Translations under genes and position numbers: made by a program
Shown here: piece by piece, positions 10,516 through 22,525 of the stretch
Numbering within the stretch: position 1 is the stretch's first letter
Layout of the letters: each line of letters begins with the position of its first letter
Notes under the pieces: generated by a model
Told to the model about the DNA's origin: nothing
What the model saw: the letters and a program-made list of their open reading frames with translations, nothing else
Databases searched by the model: none
NCBI GenBank assembly: GCA_023614405.1
Contig: CM042686.1
Span: 470,736,740-470,800,739 of the forward strand
DNA length: 64,000 nucleotides
Origin: Avena insularis
Taxonomy: Eukaryota > Streptophyta > Magnoliopsida > Poales > Poaceae
Reading direction: 5' to 3'

Positions 10516-11292
10516 ATGCCAGGAGTTCCCAGGGAATTCGCCGAGCACGCACTCAACGTCAACCTTGACGCAAGGCCAGTCAAGCAAACAATTCGGCGGT
10601 TGTCCGAGCCACGAGCGCAGGAAGTCGGAATGGAGATCAACAGACTCCTCGACACCAAGTTCATACGCGAGATCAAGGAAAGCACTTGGCTCGCCAACAC
10701 GGTGCTGGTACCAAAAAAGGATACGGATATCCTGCGGATGTGCGTGGACTTCACCTCTCTGAATAAGCACTGCCCAAAGGATCACTTCCCGTTGCCGCGC
10801 ATCGACCAGATCATCGACTCCACCGCGGGATGCGAGCACCTCTGCTTCCTCGACGCCTACTCAGGCTATAATCAGATTCGAATGAAGGAGGAAGACCAAG
10901 AGAAAACAGCGTTTACAACGCCCTTTAGTGTGTTCTGCTACAACACAATGCCCTTCGGGCTAAAGAACGCGGGAGCCACCTACCAGCGGTGCATTAAGGC
11001 TTGCCTCAAGGAACAACTGGGTCGCAATGTTCAAGTCTATGTCAACGACATAGTAATCAAGACCAAGGAAGAAGCCTCGCTAATCGACGATTTGCGTGAA
11101 ACCTTCGCCAACCTCGACCGCTACTGGATCAAGCTCAATCCGGACAAATGCGCCTTTGGCGTACCATCTGGGCAACTACTCGGGTACCTCATCTCCGCGA
11201 GGGAAATCGAGGAAAACCCGAAGAAAATAAAAGCAATACTGGCCATGGAGAAGCCGAAAAACATAAGGGGCGTTCAGCAGCTGGCTGGGTGA
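10516..11292 (+). pseudogene. Tat element reverse transcriptase domain
   Basis: This frame encodes the RNA-dependent DNA polymerase core. Visible blocks in order are: primer-grip lead-in with FIREIKESTWLANTVLVPKK, then RMCVDFTSLNKHCPKDHFPL, CFLDAYSGYNQIRM, the F-TPF-VFCYN-MPFGLKNAGATYQR block, and then the catalytic box. The box reads YVNDIVIK where active enzymes have YVDD, so one catalytic aspartate is asparagine. The frame closes at a TGA at 11290-11292, and homology continues beyond it. The enzyme would copy element RNA into DNA. The changed box and the stop mark this copy as inactive. Confidence 0.88.
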
Positions 11293-12477
11293 ATCGCGGC
11301 CCTCAGTCGATTCATCAGTCGGATGGGTGAAAAGGCGCTGCCCTTCTACCAACTCCTCCGCAAAGCTGAAAAATTCGAGTGGACCAACGAAGCGTAGGAA
11401 GCATTCGAAGACCTCAAGCGCCTTCTATCCACCTCGCCAGTACTAGTGACCCCACGGGAAAGGGAGCCACTTTTGCTATATATCTCCGCCACCAACCAAG
11501 TGGTCAGCACAGTGCTCGTCGTCGAGCGAGCCGAGGAAAACAAAGTCCGTGGGGTACAACGCCTAGTATACTACCTCAGCGAGGTCCTCACGCCAACAAA
11601 ACAGCGGTACCCGCACTACCAGAAGCTGGCGTACGGTGTCTTCATGACTGCCCGGCGACTACGCCATTACTTCCAGGAACACCCAATCGTGGTGATCAAC
11701 GACGCCCCATTGGGGCACATCCTCAATAACCCCGACGCCACGAGACGAGTCGCGCTTTGGGGAATAGAATTGTCTCCACGAGACATCACATACGAAAAGC
11801 GCGACGCAATCAAGTCGCAAGTTCTCCCTGACTTCCTCGTGCACTGGATGGAGAACCAACTCCCGGACAAACCAGATATGTCCTACCTTTGGACAATGCA
11901 CTTCGATGGGTCCAAGCGGAAAGACGGAGCAGGCGCAGGTGTCATACTGACATCACCTCAAGGGGACAAGTTGAAGTATATCCTGCGAATGCAGTTCACA
12001 GCCTCCAACAACGAAGCTGAATACGAGGCCCTGTTGCAAGGGATGAGGATGGCAAAAGCCTGCGGCGCCAAGAGGCTCATCATATACGGCGACTCCAAGT
12101 TGGTCATCAACCAAACAATGCATGAGTGCGACGCACTAAATGACAACATGATCGTGTACCGCGACCTCTATGACACACTCGAAGGAGACTTCGATGGTTG
12201 CGAGCTACGGCACGTAGGTCGCGAAAGCAACGAAGAGGTGGACGCACTCGCCAACATAGGATCTACCTGCGCCCCCATACCACCCGGGGTATTTCTCGAG
12301 CGCATATGCGAACGCTCCATCAAGCCGAAGGCCGCAGAGAAGAAAACTAGCGCAGCAACGGACTCGGGGGCTACACTGCCCAATGAGTCAATGGCACTCG
12401 ATGACTTGGAGCTAGACACAGGACTCGAGGGACCAATGAACGTCATGATGATTGAGCAATCCTGGACGCAACCGTAA
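11293..12477 (+). pseudogene. Tat element RNase H and second (archaeal-type) RNase H
   Basis: After the TGA, homology continues (LSRFISRMGEKALPFYQLL) with a further TAG near 11396. The open frame 11446-12477 then holds the connection and retroviral-type RNase H (VYYLSEVLTPTKQRYPHYQK, AYGVFMTARRLRHYF). It is followed by a second RNase H fold: TMHFDGSKRKDGAGAGVIL, then NNEAEYEALLQGM, IYGDSKLVINQ and the final HVGRESNEEVDALAN. The acidic residues D (in HFDGS), E (in NEAEYEAL), D (in GDSKLV) and D (in EEVDALAN) are all present. A second RNase H is typical of Tat elements. It would degrade RNA in RNA/DNA hybrids. Upstream stops silence it. Confidence 0.88.
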
Positions 12478-13676
12478 ATCACGTACCCCCTCAGCAAAAG
12501 GCTACCAGACGATCCGACTGATGCACGGCACATCACGCGGCGATCCAAAGCATTCGCTCTTATCAACGGCGAACTGTACAAACACAGCATCACAGGAGTA
12601 CTCCAACGATGCGTCTCCACGGCCGATGGAAGAGCTGTTCTCCTTGACATCCATGAGGGGACCTGTGGGCACCACGCCGTCAGTCACGCCCTCGTCGCCA
12701 AAGGTCTACGAGCTGGATTCTATTGGCCTACGGCCATGCGCAATGCCAACGACATCATCTAGAAATACAACGCTTGCCAACGATTCGCGGACAAGCCGCA
12801 CGCACTAGGCGCAGAGCTCCGGCCAATTCCATTGGCCTGGCCCTTCGTGCAATGGGGACTCGACATGGTTGGCAAACTCCCAAGGTCCTCACGAGGAGAC
12901 TACGTCTACCTCTTGGTCGCAGTCGACAAATTCACCACGTGGATTGAGGCCATGCCAATGACCAACCAATCAGGACATAGCGCAGTCAAGTTCTTCAAAT
13001 CCATCATTTACCGTTTCGGAGTACCGCACAACATCATCACCGATAATGGGACGAACTTCACATCCAAGGAGTTCCAAGAATTCTACGAGAATCTGGGGAT
13101 CAACATCAGCTACGCCTCTGTAGCACATCCACAGACCAACGGTCAGGTGGAAAAAGCAAACGGGCTCATCTGCGGCGGCATCAAGAAGCGACTCCTCCGG
13201 CCACTCGAACAAGCTGCGGGTTGCTGGCCAAACGAACTGCAATCCGTACTTTGGAGCCTACGCACAACTCCAAACAGTGCAACGGGCTACACGCCATTCT
13301 TTATGGTGCACGGAGCCGAGGCAGTGCTACCCGCTGAGGTACGGTACAAGGCGCCACACATGGTCGCTTACAGCGAACAAGAGTCATCCCTCGCACTCAA
13401 AGACTCCATCGACCTCCTTGACGAAGCAAGAGAAATCGCCGCGGAAAGATCAACGATCTACCAGCAGAACCTGCGCAACTACCACAGTAGGAGGCTACAC
13501 CCTAGATCCTTCGTCGAAGGCGACTTGGTCCTGTGACTGAAGCAACAAGGACATCTCAAGCTCGAGTCCCCCTGGGAAGGACCATACGTGATTACAGAAG
13601 TAATCCCAGGTGGCGCCTATCGCCTTCAAGATTTAGAGACAGGAGTCGCATACTCCAACCGTTGGAACGTCGCATA
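12478..13676 (+). pseudogene. Tat element integrase
   Basis: The N-terminal zinc-binding part is visible in pieces (HEGTCGHHAVSHAL ... YNACQRFAD) and is broken by a TAG near 12760. The catalytic core is open from 12832: WGLDMVGKLPRS, DKFTTWIEAMP, IITDNGTNFTSKEF, then a conserved HPQTNGQVEKANG segment that carries the third acidic residue of the DDE triad. The C-terminal part reaches a TGA at 13533-13535, continues as ESPWEGPYVI and AYRLQDLETG, and ends at a TAG at 13674-13676. The enzyme would insert element DNA into chromosomes. At least two stops make this copy non-functional. Confidence 0.88.
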
Positions 13677-14169
13677 GCTGTGATGCTTCTACCCTTAGTC
13701 GTTTTACTTTTGCATCGCAAATAAGGCACTCAGCCAAGGCTACTTAGCCACACATTGTACCTCGTGCTGTCTCACAAATAAATAAAGCTAAGTGCCCCAA
13801 AACTCTGTATCTTCCTTTATTTTTCCGCAACTTATCGACTCGGGGGCTACGCCACCCTATATACATCTGTTCTACGAACCAAAACGCGATATCCTGAGTA
13901 GCTGGCACATCAATCGAAACCCTTGACACAACATCAACCCAGCTGCAACGCACCTGACAGGTTGACAAGGGACTGAGATAAGAGCATGGCCAGTTAATCT
14001 AAAAGGACTCGCATAGTGCAACACACTTCATGCTCACAAAGCTCTTTATACATATTCGACAATAAATTATATACAACATTTATACGAACTTTACAACACG
14101 GGTACACTTATGTGCAGGATACAAACTAAGCTACTACTGTAGCAAGAGAACGTTGGTTTGTTCCTCAAA
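13677..14169 (+). other. Tat element spacer after integrase
   Basis: No gene is seen. One copy of the CTCGGGGGCTAC motif occurs near 13839. The tract separates the sense integrase from the antisense gene. Confidence 0.6.
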
Positions 14170-17100
14170 GAAGTCAATGATCTCTTCTGTTGGGCGATCC
14201 ACAGCCTGGTAATGCGGCACCATATTCCGTGCGTAACTCTGGTGGCACAGCGCCCACCGCACTTGCGGCAACATCTACGTCAGGCCTATGCAGTCGCACC
14301 AGCGATAGAGCGGCCTTGGCACCAGCCACCAACTGTTGCCTCACACACTCGCGAACCGCGGTCAGGTCTTGAAACTTGGCAAGGAGGGCCAGCAAGCTCG
14401 ATGGAGTAACATCCAGCAGAAACATCGTCCGATAAATGTTCTTCAAGCATGACTGCAACTTCTTCAGGAAGTGCAACACTCGCGACGCACGATCCTCGTT
14501 AGGTCGCCAACAAGATCAAGACGATCATGATCTACCCAGAAGTATCCACTCTCTTGAAGTTGCTCCTGGGTGAGATCATGCATACGAATGGCAATTATAT
14601 CCTTCTCATCATGCGGATGACGCGCGCTAACAACTACACGAAGCAGCAACAGCAGCATAAGTACAGCGCATCATCATGAGTGACTACAAGGAAAATATAA
14701 GAGAAAGCAAACTAACACTTGAATTGGTCGCCCAGCTGTGCCACCTCGCCAAGCAGATACTGCTCTCGGGCGGCGACTTTCTCCGCCTTCGACTTCCATA
14801 CATTTGCGTTACCGCGGAGCACGGGCAACTCACGCTCCAGCTGCTTCACGGGGTCACGCAGTCGCGAAAGCAGCGACAGCTCATCTACCCTAGAGTGCGG
14901 CGGTGCCAAAGTATCATCAAGAGGCGGCGAGTCCTGAGTTTCCCTCAAAGGATCACTTGATGTACCCTACCACAAGCCAAGATAGAAACAAATAAGACGA
15001 CCAAATCAACACAAAGACAAAAGATTCAAGTGCATTCAAGACCAACAAAAGTATCAGCAGATACACTCGCCAGCATGCATGTTCTTAACAGAGGGCATAA
15101 ACTAGTTAACTATTACAAAGTCACTAAGGAGCGATTGGCGTCTTCGACTTTGATGGCTTCGGGGGCTTCATCGAGTCCGTGGCAGTGTCAGATGCCACTG
15201 ACTTTCCGCCAGCCCCTGATGCCGCAGCCTTTGTCGCCTTCTTGGCGCGTTGCAGCTCCTCAGAATACTTCGCAACCGTGTTTATCAGCTGCGGCCCATA
15301 TTTACCACAGGCAGTCGTGAAAGGAGCAAAGACTACCTGGCCATCCATCCGCTAAACGCATCGCCTTCGACACCGCGGCAGGGTCAATCTCGACCAGGCC
15401 TGCACCATGGCAGTGACATGGACGCCACCGCTGGAGTGAGTTCTTGAAGCTGGAAGGAACACCCCCGGCGAGTGACTCCACTAGCTCGCCCACGTTCTCG
15501 ATTAGCTCAGCCTTGGGCATCAGCTCCTCCCAGAGACAACTGAGAACACCCTTGGCCTTGGAGAGCGTATCCTGAACGGCGGCATTGCGGTCTTCGACTA
15601 CCGACAGTGCACCCGCCAGAGCATCATCGCGACGAAGGGCCTGCGGGTCGAAGCTCAACTGCCAGCATCTGTACATAAATCCACACATGGACAAAGCATC
15701 AGCGCCAATGGAAAAAAGTCGAGCAAAGAAGGATAACGATATCCAAAGCAAAGTACCTGAGAGGGCCTTGGCAATCGAAAAAAGCTGTTCTTCGAACAAC
15801 TTCTCCCTAGCAGCGAAGGAGGCACGCAGATCCTCTTCGCGCCTTTACGCCTCGTCACGCGCCGCGATTGCCTCATCGCGACCCTTCACAGCCGCTGCGA
15901 GGGTTTTCTCCATGGTGGCACATTGTGCAGGAGGGCGTTATGTTTAGCTACAAAACAAACGGGATTGACTATCAGTCGACAATATAAAAAGGAGAAGAAG
16001 AGGAAGTGAAAAAACACTTACTTTCTACCACACGATGATGCATCTCCAGCATTGCATGCTGGTGGCCCATCACGAGCACTTGCTCCGCCAAGTGCGCGGC
16101 CTCCTTCACAAGGAGCTATCGCATAACAAAGGATCAGCAGAAGCCATCGACTGCAACATCAAAAATAAGAAAAAGCCTACACTTATGTGATCCTCCAAAG
16201 ACTCCAAAGTCGTTTGGTGTGCAGTCATTCGGGCAACCATTCGATGCTCCCCTGCATGAGGAGAACTGGAAGAGTTGTGCCTGGAGTGGGCCGCCAATGG
16301 AGGGGAAGGAGCACGCTCAACCTCTTTCTTGGCCTTTGAGGTCGCGACTCCTGATTCTTTCAAAAATTGGACGTTGCTAGAAGATGACGACGCCTCTTGA
16401 CTGCAAGGCAAAATCCACATCAAGAAAGGGCAAACCCAGAGACGAGCCAACAAGGGCAAAACAGAGAAGAACAAGTAAACCAGAAAACTTACCAATCAAA
16501 CTTGTCCAAGTCAAAAGTGGGCTCCCCCGACTCTGACGAGGACTCCTTGGGCAATCGCATCTTCTTGCGAGAGGATGGTGCCACGACGCTCACAGGAATG
16601 GCAGGGATCAGCGACTCCGCACCTACACCCGCACCTTCTGGAGTCGAAGGAGACGACGCATCGGAATCCTTGCTACGCGAACGCTTGCGAGTATCCGGAC
16701 TACCGGACTCGGGGGCTTCCTCCTCCGCATCAGATGGGACGGTCGACTCCGACTCGTCCTCTTCCAAGGCTTCGCGAGGGACAATCCCCTCAGGAAGAGG
16801 GGGCATACAAGGCGACACCACCCAATCCTGCATACAGACAACAAATTCAGCAAAAACTAAATAAACAGCAGAGAAGCAATCGACAAACTAAGCTACTGCG
16901 TAGCACAACTATACCTCAGGAGGAGAGTTAGCAGCATCAAACGGAGGAACAACTGGCTCATTGGGGAGCACATCTTTGACGGTGTACTTGGTGACCAGTC
17001 GAACCCTTTTGTCCACCTCACTCGCGGACATGCCATCGGCAGACACGCGAGTGGGATCATCAGTGCCAATCCACTGAAACATGGGGTGGACTCTGGCCTG

Positions 17101-18112
17101 CAGGGGCTAGACGCGACGGCGCAGCCACGTGCGAATGAGGGCGCAGCCTCCCTCCTCTTTGCCGAGGCGACTCTCGGGGTCGCAGACACGCTCATATAGC
17201 ACATCCGTCTCCGCGGATTCGCCAGGCATGACTACATTTTTCCAGGAGCACCTCCTCTTGCACGGCATCGCAGGATCGAACGAAGCGAGTCCGAAGTGCT
17301 CGTCGCCAACCTTCTCATCACGGACGTAGAACCACTTGTCCCTCCACCCTTGGACGGATGTTGTGAGCTTGATGTCGAAATAGGTGGCGGATGGGTCGAC
17401 GTGAATTCCGCAACCACCTACATTGTAGACTAAAGATCCAGATGCAGATTGGCGCTTCAACTTGAAGAGGCGCTTGAAGAGGCCGAAGTGCAGCTCGATT
17501 CCGAGCCAGCACTCACAAAGGGTGATGAAGCAAGAGATGTGGAGCATCGAGTTCGGGGTCAGCTGATGGAGCTGAAGCCCGTAGAAACAAAGGAGGCCCT
17601 AAAAAAGGGGTGAAGGGGCAAGGAGAGACCGCGAATGATGAATGCCAAAACATCACCAAAACTAGCGGAGGAGAAGGAATTGTCTCACCGGGACGCTACA
17701 TGCATCAAGGCTGACAAAGACCTCCGTCTTGGCGAAGAAGACGGAGATCCGATGACTTGATGATGGAGGGACGCCACGCGCCATTCGTGATGCGGGTGCC
17801 CGTGCCCTTATTCTTCCCGCCGGCGGCAGTGCTGGTGCCCGTAGCGGTGGAGCCGCCTTTCTTCTTCGCCGCAGCAGCGATAGCCGCGGAATCGGTCGCA
17901 GCACCTCCTTTCTTCTTCCCCATTTTGCGGTGGCGATGCGACCGAAGGAAGTAGCTCGGAAACGAGCGGAGCTGGTCCAGCATCGTGGAAGAAACGAGCG
18001 CAGAGAAAGCAGAGGAGTAGCGGCAATGGCGATGGAAGCAAAGGATGAATGAGAGCATATGAAAAATTACCGTCGCAGCACCACTACTTAACCCCTGGAA
18101 GATGCAATCCAA
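14170..18112 (-). pseudogene. Antisense gene of the Tat element, gypsy-type 'transposase' domain at its 5' end
   Basis: A series of minus-strand ORFs opposes the element's own genes. The 5' end has MGKKKGG followed by an Ala/Lys/Gly/Thr-rich low-complexity stretch (about 17935-17790). It is followed by a domain I recognise as the plant 'putative gypsy-type transposase' family (Transposase_28-like): RGLSLPLHPFF, then LTPNSMLHISCFITLCECWLG, HFGLFKRLFKLKRQ and WRDKWFYVRD (about 17660-17270). Downstream frames hold acidic Ser-rich segments (16833-16489) and Glu/Lys/Leu-rich stretches (15800-14712) that look coiled-coil. Frameshifts and stops occur; some gaps may be introns. Such antisense ORFs are known from Tat elements such as Grande/RIRE2. 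Function is unknown. Confidence 0.65.
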
Positions 18113-19241
18113 CGGATCAGAAAAACCCTACTGGACGTGTGGCAAACATCGTAATAGACATGTGGAGGAGTGGAAACGCGAACCGTCCCTCCACTGCTCC
18201 CACTACGCGTGGAAATCGAGGAGGCGTAGTTAAAATAAAGATTACACACGCCTAGTCAAATCAAAGTCAGAGAGTGGGACCCACTGCTTGTCACGTCCCG
18301 TCAAACCCGCTCACGCAGGCAACTGAGGTCATGAAATCGTCAGTGCTGACGTCATCAAAGCTACACAGCAGAAGACTTCGACTACTTTAGTCCTTGCTCG
18401 AGTCTTCGACTCCACCAAGCACTCGGGGGCTACTCCCATAAGGAGCGCTGGTCGCACAGCCTATGATTTTTCTTTCTTTTTCTTTTTCAGGAACATGGAT
18501 AATCAAAGCAAACCCAACCACTCGAAGAATGGCTTGACTATGGACATGGGTTACTCCCATAGGGAGCATCGGAAACAAATTCGACTAAAACAAGCAAACA
18601 AAAGACGACAGCAGTCGCAAAAACATTCTTCAGTCCCTGCCTGAGTCTTCGACTCAACCAGGCACTCGGGGGCTACTCCCATAGGGAGCGTTGGTCGCAC
18701 ACCCTATGATTATTTATACAAAAAATTGTGTGTTGATAACATCCACACTCGAAGCTCATGGCGACACCACCTCATAATTTTTCCCTACAAAGAGACTGCG
18801 TCTCCTGGGTCACCCGAATCGTCTCCGCGATGATAAAATTCGGATGCCACGCTTACAGTGTGAAGGTAAGACCTGAATAAGGCCTGGCAACGCATTAGCT
18901 GCGCACTACCAGAAATGTATCCGTACCTACAGGTACGATGAACATGCCTTGATGGACGCGTCGAGTGCTCACACCCATATAACTGGAATTCGACTCTTGT
19001 AAGACCTCCGTGGCTTGAGTCGAATTACACCACCACTTTTCCGGATTCGAGTCCGGGGACTCGAGTTCGAGTAGATTGCGTTGTTTCACCCTAAGGTGGT
19101 TAACTGATACCGATACTTCGGTTAAATCAGGCATGCACATCAACAATCCCTATGACACAAACAAAGCAGTCGAAATATACTCATTCATGCACTCGAAGGA
19201 CTTCAAAAAAGTCCCCGGTCGAATCTGCGATTCCACTGGAC
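18113..19241 (+). repeat. Tat element 3' non-coding tract with repeated CTCGGGGGCTAC motifs
   Basis: No gene is seen. Two copies of a unit of roughly 65 bp occur, 18407-18470 and 18647-18713. Each reads from TTCGACTC through ACTCGGGGGCTACTCCCATA to the TGGTCGCACA and CCTATGAT blocks. A partial copy (TTACTCCCATAGGGAGC) occurs near 18549. The core motif is the same as the purine tract before the 3' LTR. Confidence 0.75.
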
Positions 19242-19254
19242 ACTCGGGGGCTAC
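19242..19254 (+). other. Polypurine tract of the Tat element
   Basis: ACTCGGGGGCTAC lies immediately before the LTR start TGACATGGG. This is the expected plus-strand primer position. Confidence 0.75.
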
Positions 19255-19742
19255 TGACATGGGTATACCCTATAGGTACTCGAGCTTGGTATATACGGAC
19301 TAAATACATAAAAGCCCACGGTGTTGCCAAGGCCCAAATGAAGGACTCGAGTAACCTACGAACTCTCGATTGCTTGAAGAACAAGAAGAAGCTAAAGATA
19401 GAAATTTTGAAGGGGAAAACCCTAACTTGCAACCGACTCGACCTACTACCCGAGACCTAGCCTACCTATATAAAGGCTAGGAGGGGCGGCGAGGAGGACA
19501 CACGCAACCCTAGTTTCCACAACCCTCGCCAGATTGCATCTGCGCACCATTGTAATCTTCAATTCCTTCGATAATTCCACGAGCAGACAAGCAGGAGTAG
19601 GGACCTCTACGAGGCCTGAACCTGGGTAAATCTTTGAGTACCCTGTGTGCTTGTTTGATAGCCGATAGATGTCTCCAGCGCTCCCTCCTTCTCCAAAACC
19701 CAAGTCCATAACAATGGGCATTGATGAGTTAAACCCTCGTCA
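19255..19742 (+). repeat. 3' LTR of the Tat element
   Basis: The LTR starts TGACATGGG and ends ...CCCTCGTCA, giving short terminal inverted repeats TGAC/GTCA. A TATA box (TATATAAA, 19467-19474) lies in the middle, followed by a GC-rich transcription-start-like stretch and CACACGCAACCC. The length of 488 bp is short for a Ty3/gypsy element but usual for some Tat families. The partner LTR is not in the window. Confidence 0.75.
19467..19474 (+). promoter_or_regulatory. TATA box in the Tat 3' LTR
   Basis: TATATAAA in a GC-rich surround, 212 bp into the LTR. This is the typical U3 core promoter position. Confidence 0.6.
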
Positions 19743-21811
19743 CATACCATGGTGACATGCGGATTCATGACAAACAATCCTGGAATGGTGATGACCTGGA
19801 TATCACTGGATCCAAACCTCTAGCCCTTTTCATAATAAGCACAACTGAATAAACATATCCTACCAGCCTGCATAAAACCAAACACTAATATCAGAGACCA
19901 CCTACCAATTCATGATGAAACATCAGCTATTTCAACTCCAATAGCCATGATGATCTAGTGATAGAAAAATCATCTATAATAAATAAGTACATATCAGCAA
20001 ATGGTTATATAGAAATTTAACATGTACCGTTAGTGACTGAATTTTCACTAGCATGATTTCTAACTTCAAAATGGATCTCTACCTACTAAAAACAAAAATG
20101 ACCAGAATAATATGTGCTCAACCCTGCAGTTATTAATTCATCCTAAAACCATTGTAGGCTCAGAGCAACCATTAAAAACCATAAAATATAAGTGATGAGT
20201 TCTCTAAGCATAGTTCAAAAAGAAAGGTTCTAGACAGGAACACATCATAACTCAAGTCTGAATTATATTTGTACCAAGCTTTTCACATGCACTACAAAAC
20301 TTTTCACAGGCCCAAAGTTTTAAAACCAAGGACAATATTGTAAGGAGCTAATAATATCCAATCCTAGGAAGTCAAAAAGAAACCTCAAATCATTGACATA
20401 AGGTCAAAACATAGTTCGGAGAAAGAAATACATCATAACTCAAGACTGTATTATATTCTTGGGTACAAAACTTTTCGGATGCACTACAAAGGTTTTCATA
20501 GGCACAAATTTCTGAATTCCAGGACAATATTATAAGAAACAAGTAATACAAAATCCTAGGAAGTCAAAAGGAAACTTCAAATCATTATCCTGAACTCAGG
20601 ACTTGGCAAGTATTTCTTTACTATCACAACAAAGAAGGTACTGCTGCAATAAGCAGGGCTTGAAAGGACTAAAAATTTTAGGAGGAGCAACCACACTGGG
20701 GTAGGAGGGGTTTGCTTTCCTGACTCTAGTAACTGAAGGTGTAAGGAGAAATATACAGCACACCAATTTTGTCCACCACCCTAATCAATTCACAAGTCTT
20801 CAGATTCTATTCTACATCTATAAGCAAAATTAATTATTCTAAGTTTCTTTAATTATGCTTGGATAAGAGTAAGCTATCCAACACATACACCACCCGACCC
20901 TCCTGCCACACAAAACAACAAAGGACAAGATCCTAACAGAGCAAAAATGTGAGAAAGCACTATCACACCCTGGAAAATAAGTCGGCAAGTACATGTCATG
21001 CAAAGCGGCAATTCAAGAATGAGAGAGAATGGAAGGCATAATGTTGTGGCCGGAGATGCCGGGGGGTGGCAGCTGGAGACCTAACGCCTAGGAACCCTCG
21101 AGAGGAAATGGAAACTATTTGAGAGATATCGACCAGGTTGGGGGATTGCCTGAGTTTGGAGCATTTGAGGAAGATCGTGGACTTCTAGACCTAGATCGTC
21201 ACCTCCTCCACGTATTGTGCCGATCCATGCCCACGCTCCACTCCGATGCCAATGCCACTGTGCTCCACGCCCTCTTGGACCAGGGTGACAGGTCCATCCT
21301 CCCCGCACGGCCTCGCCCCAAGCGATGACCTGAGCCACGGGAGGGCAAGATACAAGCCAGAGGGCTCCCTGCCCTAATCCAGCAGCGGAGGAGTTGAGTT
21401 CTCTGAGCAGCTCCGTTCTTCTCTCACGGGCTCAATAGCTCCGTGAAGATGCGAGGAGGGGCGTGGTGAGGTGGTGGTCGATGCGGCGTGATGACAGGGG
21501 CCGGGTCGGAGTTGGCACTGGGGTGGACCTAGAGAGGTCATGAGAGGTGGGTAGGGGTGGGATGCGATGTGGTTTTGACCGGATAATAGGGATCGAGTGC
21601 CCACCCTAGCTACCCCCAAAGCGCAAAGGCCACCCCTAGCCCACAGTCAGCGGCAACGAACGGCAGCGTGCGCGGCCAATGGCCTCAGCTGTGCTGCATG
21701 CGACCACTCTTAATCTATAGAGTAATGTCGATGGCGTCACTCCAGCCCTTTATTGGATAGCTAAAATAAAGTTTATAATGATTGTGGCAATGTTGGTCAT
21801 ATTATATTGGC
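19743..21811. other. Intergenic flank without a recognised gene
   Basis: This is AT-rich sequence to about 20950, then a GC-richer patch at 21050-21640 with short ORFs on both strands that I do not recognise. It contains a tandem duplication (see 20212-20592). The stretch next to the hAT element is plain. Confidence 0.5.
20212..20592. repeat. Tandem duplication of about 190 bp
   Basis: 20212-20400 and 20408-20592 align in order over their whole length. Shared landmarks are CATAGTTC, ACATCATAACTCAAG, TGCACTACAAA, AGGACAATATT, AATCCTAGGAAGTCAAAA and CTTCAAATCATT (CCTCAAATCATT in the first copy). The copies are clearly diverged, so the duplication is not recent. Confidence 0.75.
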
Positions 21812-21829
21812 CATGATTTTTGAGTCGCC
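21812..21829 (+). repeat. Left terminal inverted repeat of the hAT element
   Basis: The 18 bases are an exact inverted match to 25971-25988, preceded by the 8-bp target duplication ATATTGGC. Confidence 0.93.
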
Positions 21830-22380
21830 GAGTCAAGTCAAGTCGTCGAGGCTTTGGCTTATGACTTGCTGACTTGACTCAGTGACTAGGCTTGATTAGT
21901 CGCCCCGAGTTGCCTAGCTTAAAATCAGAGTTTGCTGGCAGAATTAGGAAGGCATATGGTGATTTTACCTTTGGAAAATACTCCCTGACCTCGTCCATGC
22001 TCTTCTTTCTTGATTGCAGGTGTACCTTGCAGTAGCATACATGCAGTAGCAAGCATGAACATCACAAGTTAGGAACAGCAACAACTCTAGTTGATTGTTG
22101 CACCTTATAGTAGCTATTTGTATTTGTAATAATAAACTTGTACAGTTGTACACTTGACTTGGAAATAAAGAGAAATAGAGAATAACTTACTTCTTGTGTC
22201 TCCATCTGTCCAAGTTGGTTTCCTTGATGATCCATGTTTCTTTGGAGCTGATTCACATAAGAAAAACAGCAGCAGCTCAACATATAAATATCACCACAGC
22301 AACAAGAATAACAACAGAAATTATGCATTAGTTCATTACAAATAACTACGAACTACCAAGTTCTTAAATCTTAACAACCA

Positions 22381-22500
22381 GCCCCAAATCTATCCCAGAT
22401 CATGTGTCCAAAATAAGGCACATAGGCCCCAAATGTATCCCAAATCATGTGTCCAAAATAAGTCACACAAGCCCCAAATCCATGTCCAAAAAGAAGCCAC
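22381..22500. repeat. Short tandem repeat in the hAT 3' untranslated region
   Basis: A unit of about 60 bp (GCCCCAAAT...ATCCCA-ATCATGTGTCC, then AAAATAAG-CACA) is present about two and a half times, just downstream of the transposase stop codon on the minus strand. Confidence 0.7.
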
Positions 22501-22525
22501 ATGCCCACACCAGCCCCAACTTCCA

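Larger units (their letters stand above)
7289..19742 (+). mobile_element. Tat-type Ty3/gypsy retrotransposon, decayed, 5' LTR not in window
   Basis: Reading left to right, the block holds gag, aspartic protease, reverse transcriptase, RNase H, a second archaeal-type RNase H, integrase, a long antisense gene, a 3' non-coding tract with repeated CTCGGGGGCTAC motifs, a purine tract and a 3' LTR. The second RNase H and the long 3' region with an antisense ORF are hallmarks of the Tat lineage (established knowledge). There are many in-frame stops and frameshifts. The 5' LTR is absent here because element A is inserted close to the gag start; it should lie beyond the left edge of the window. Confidence 0.88.
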
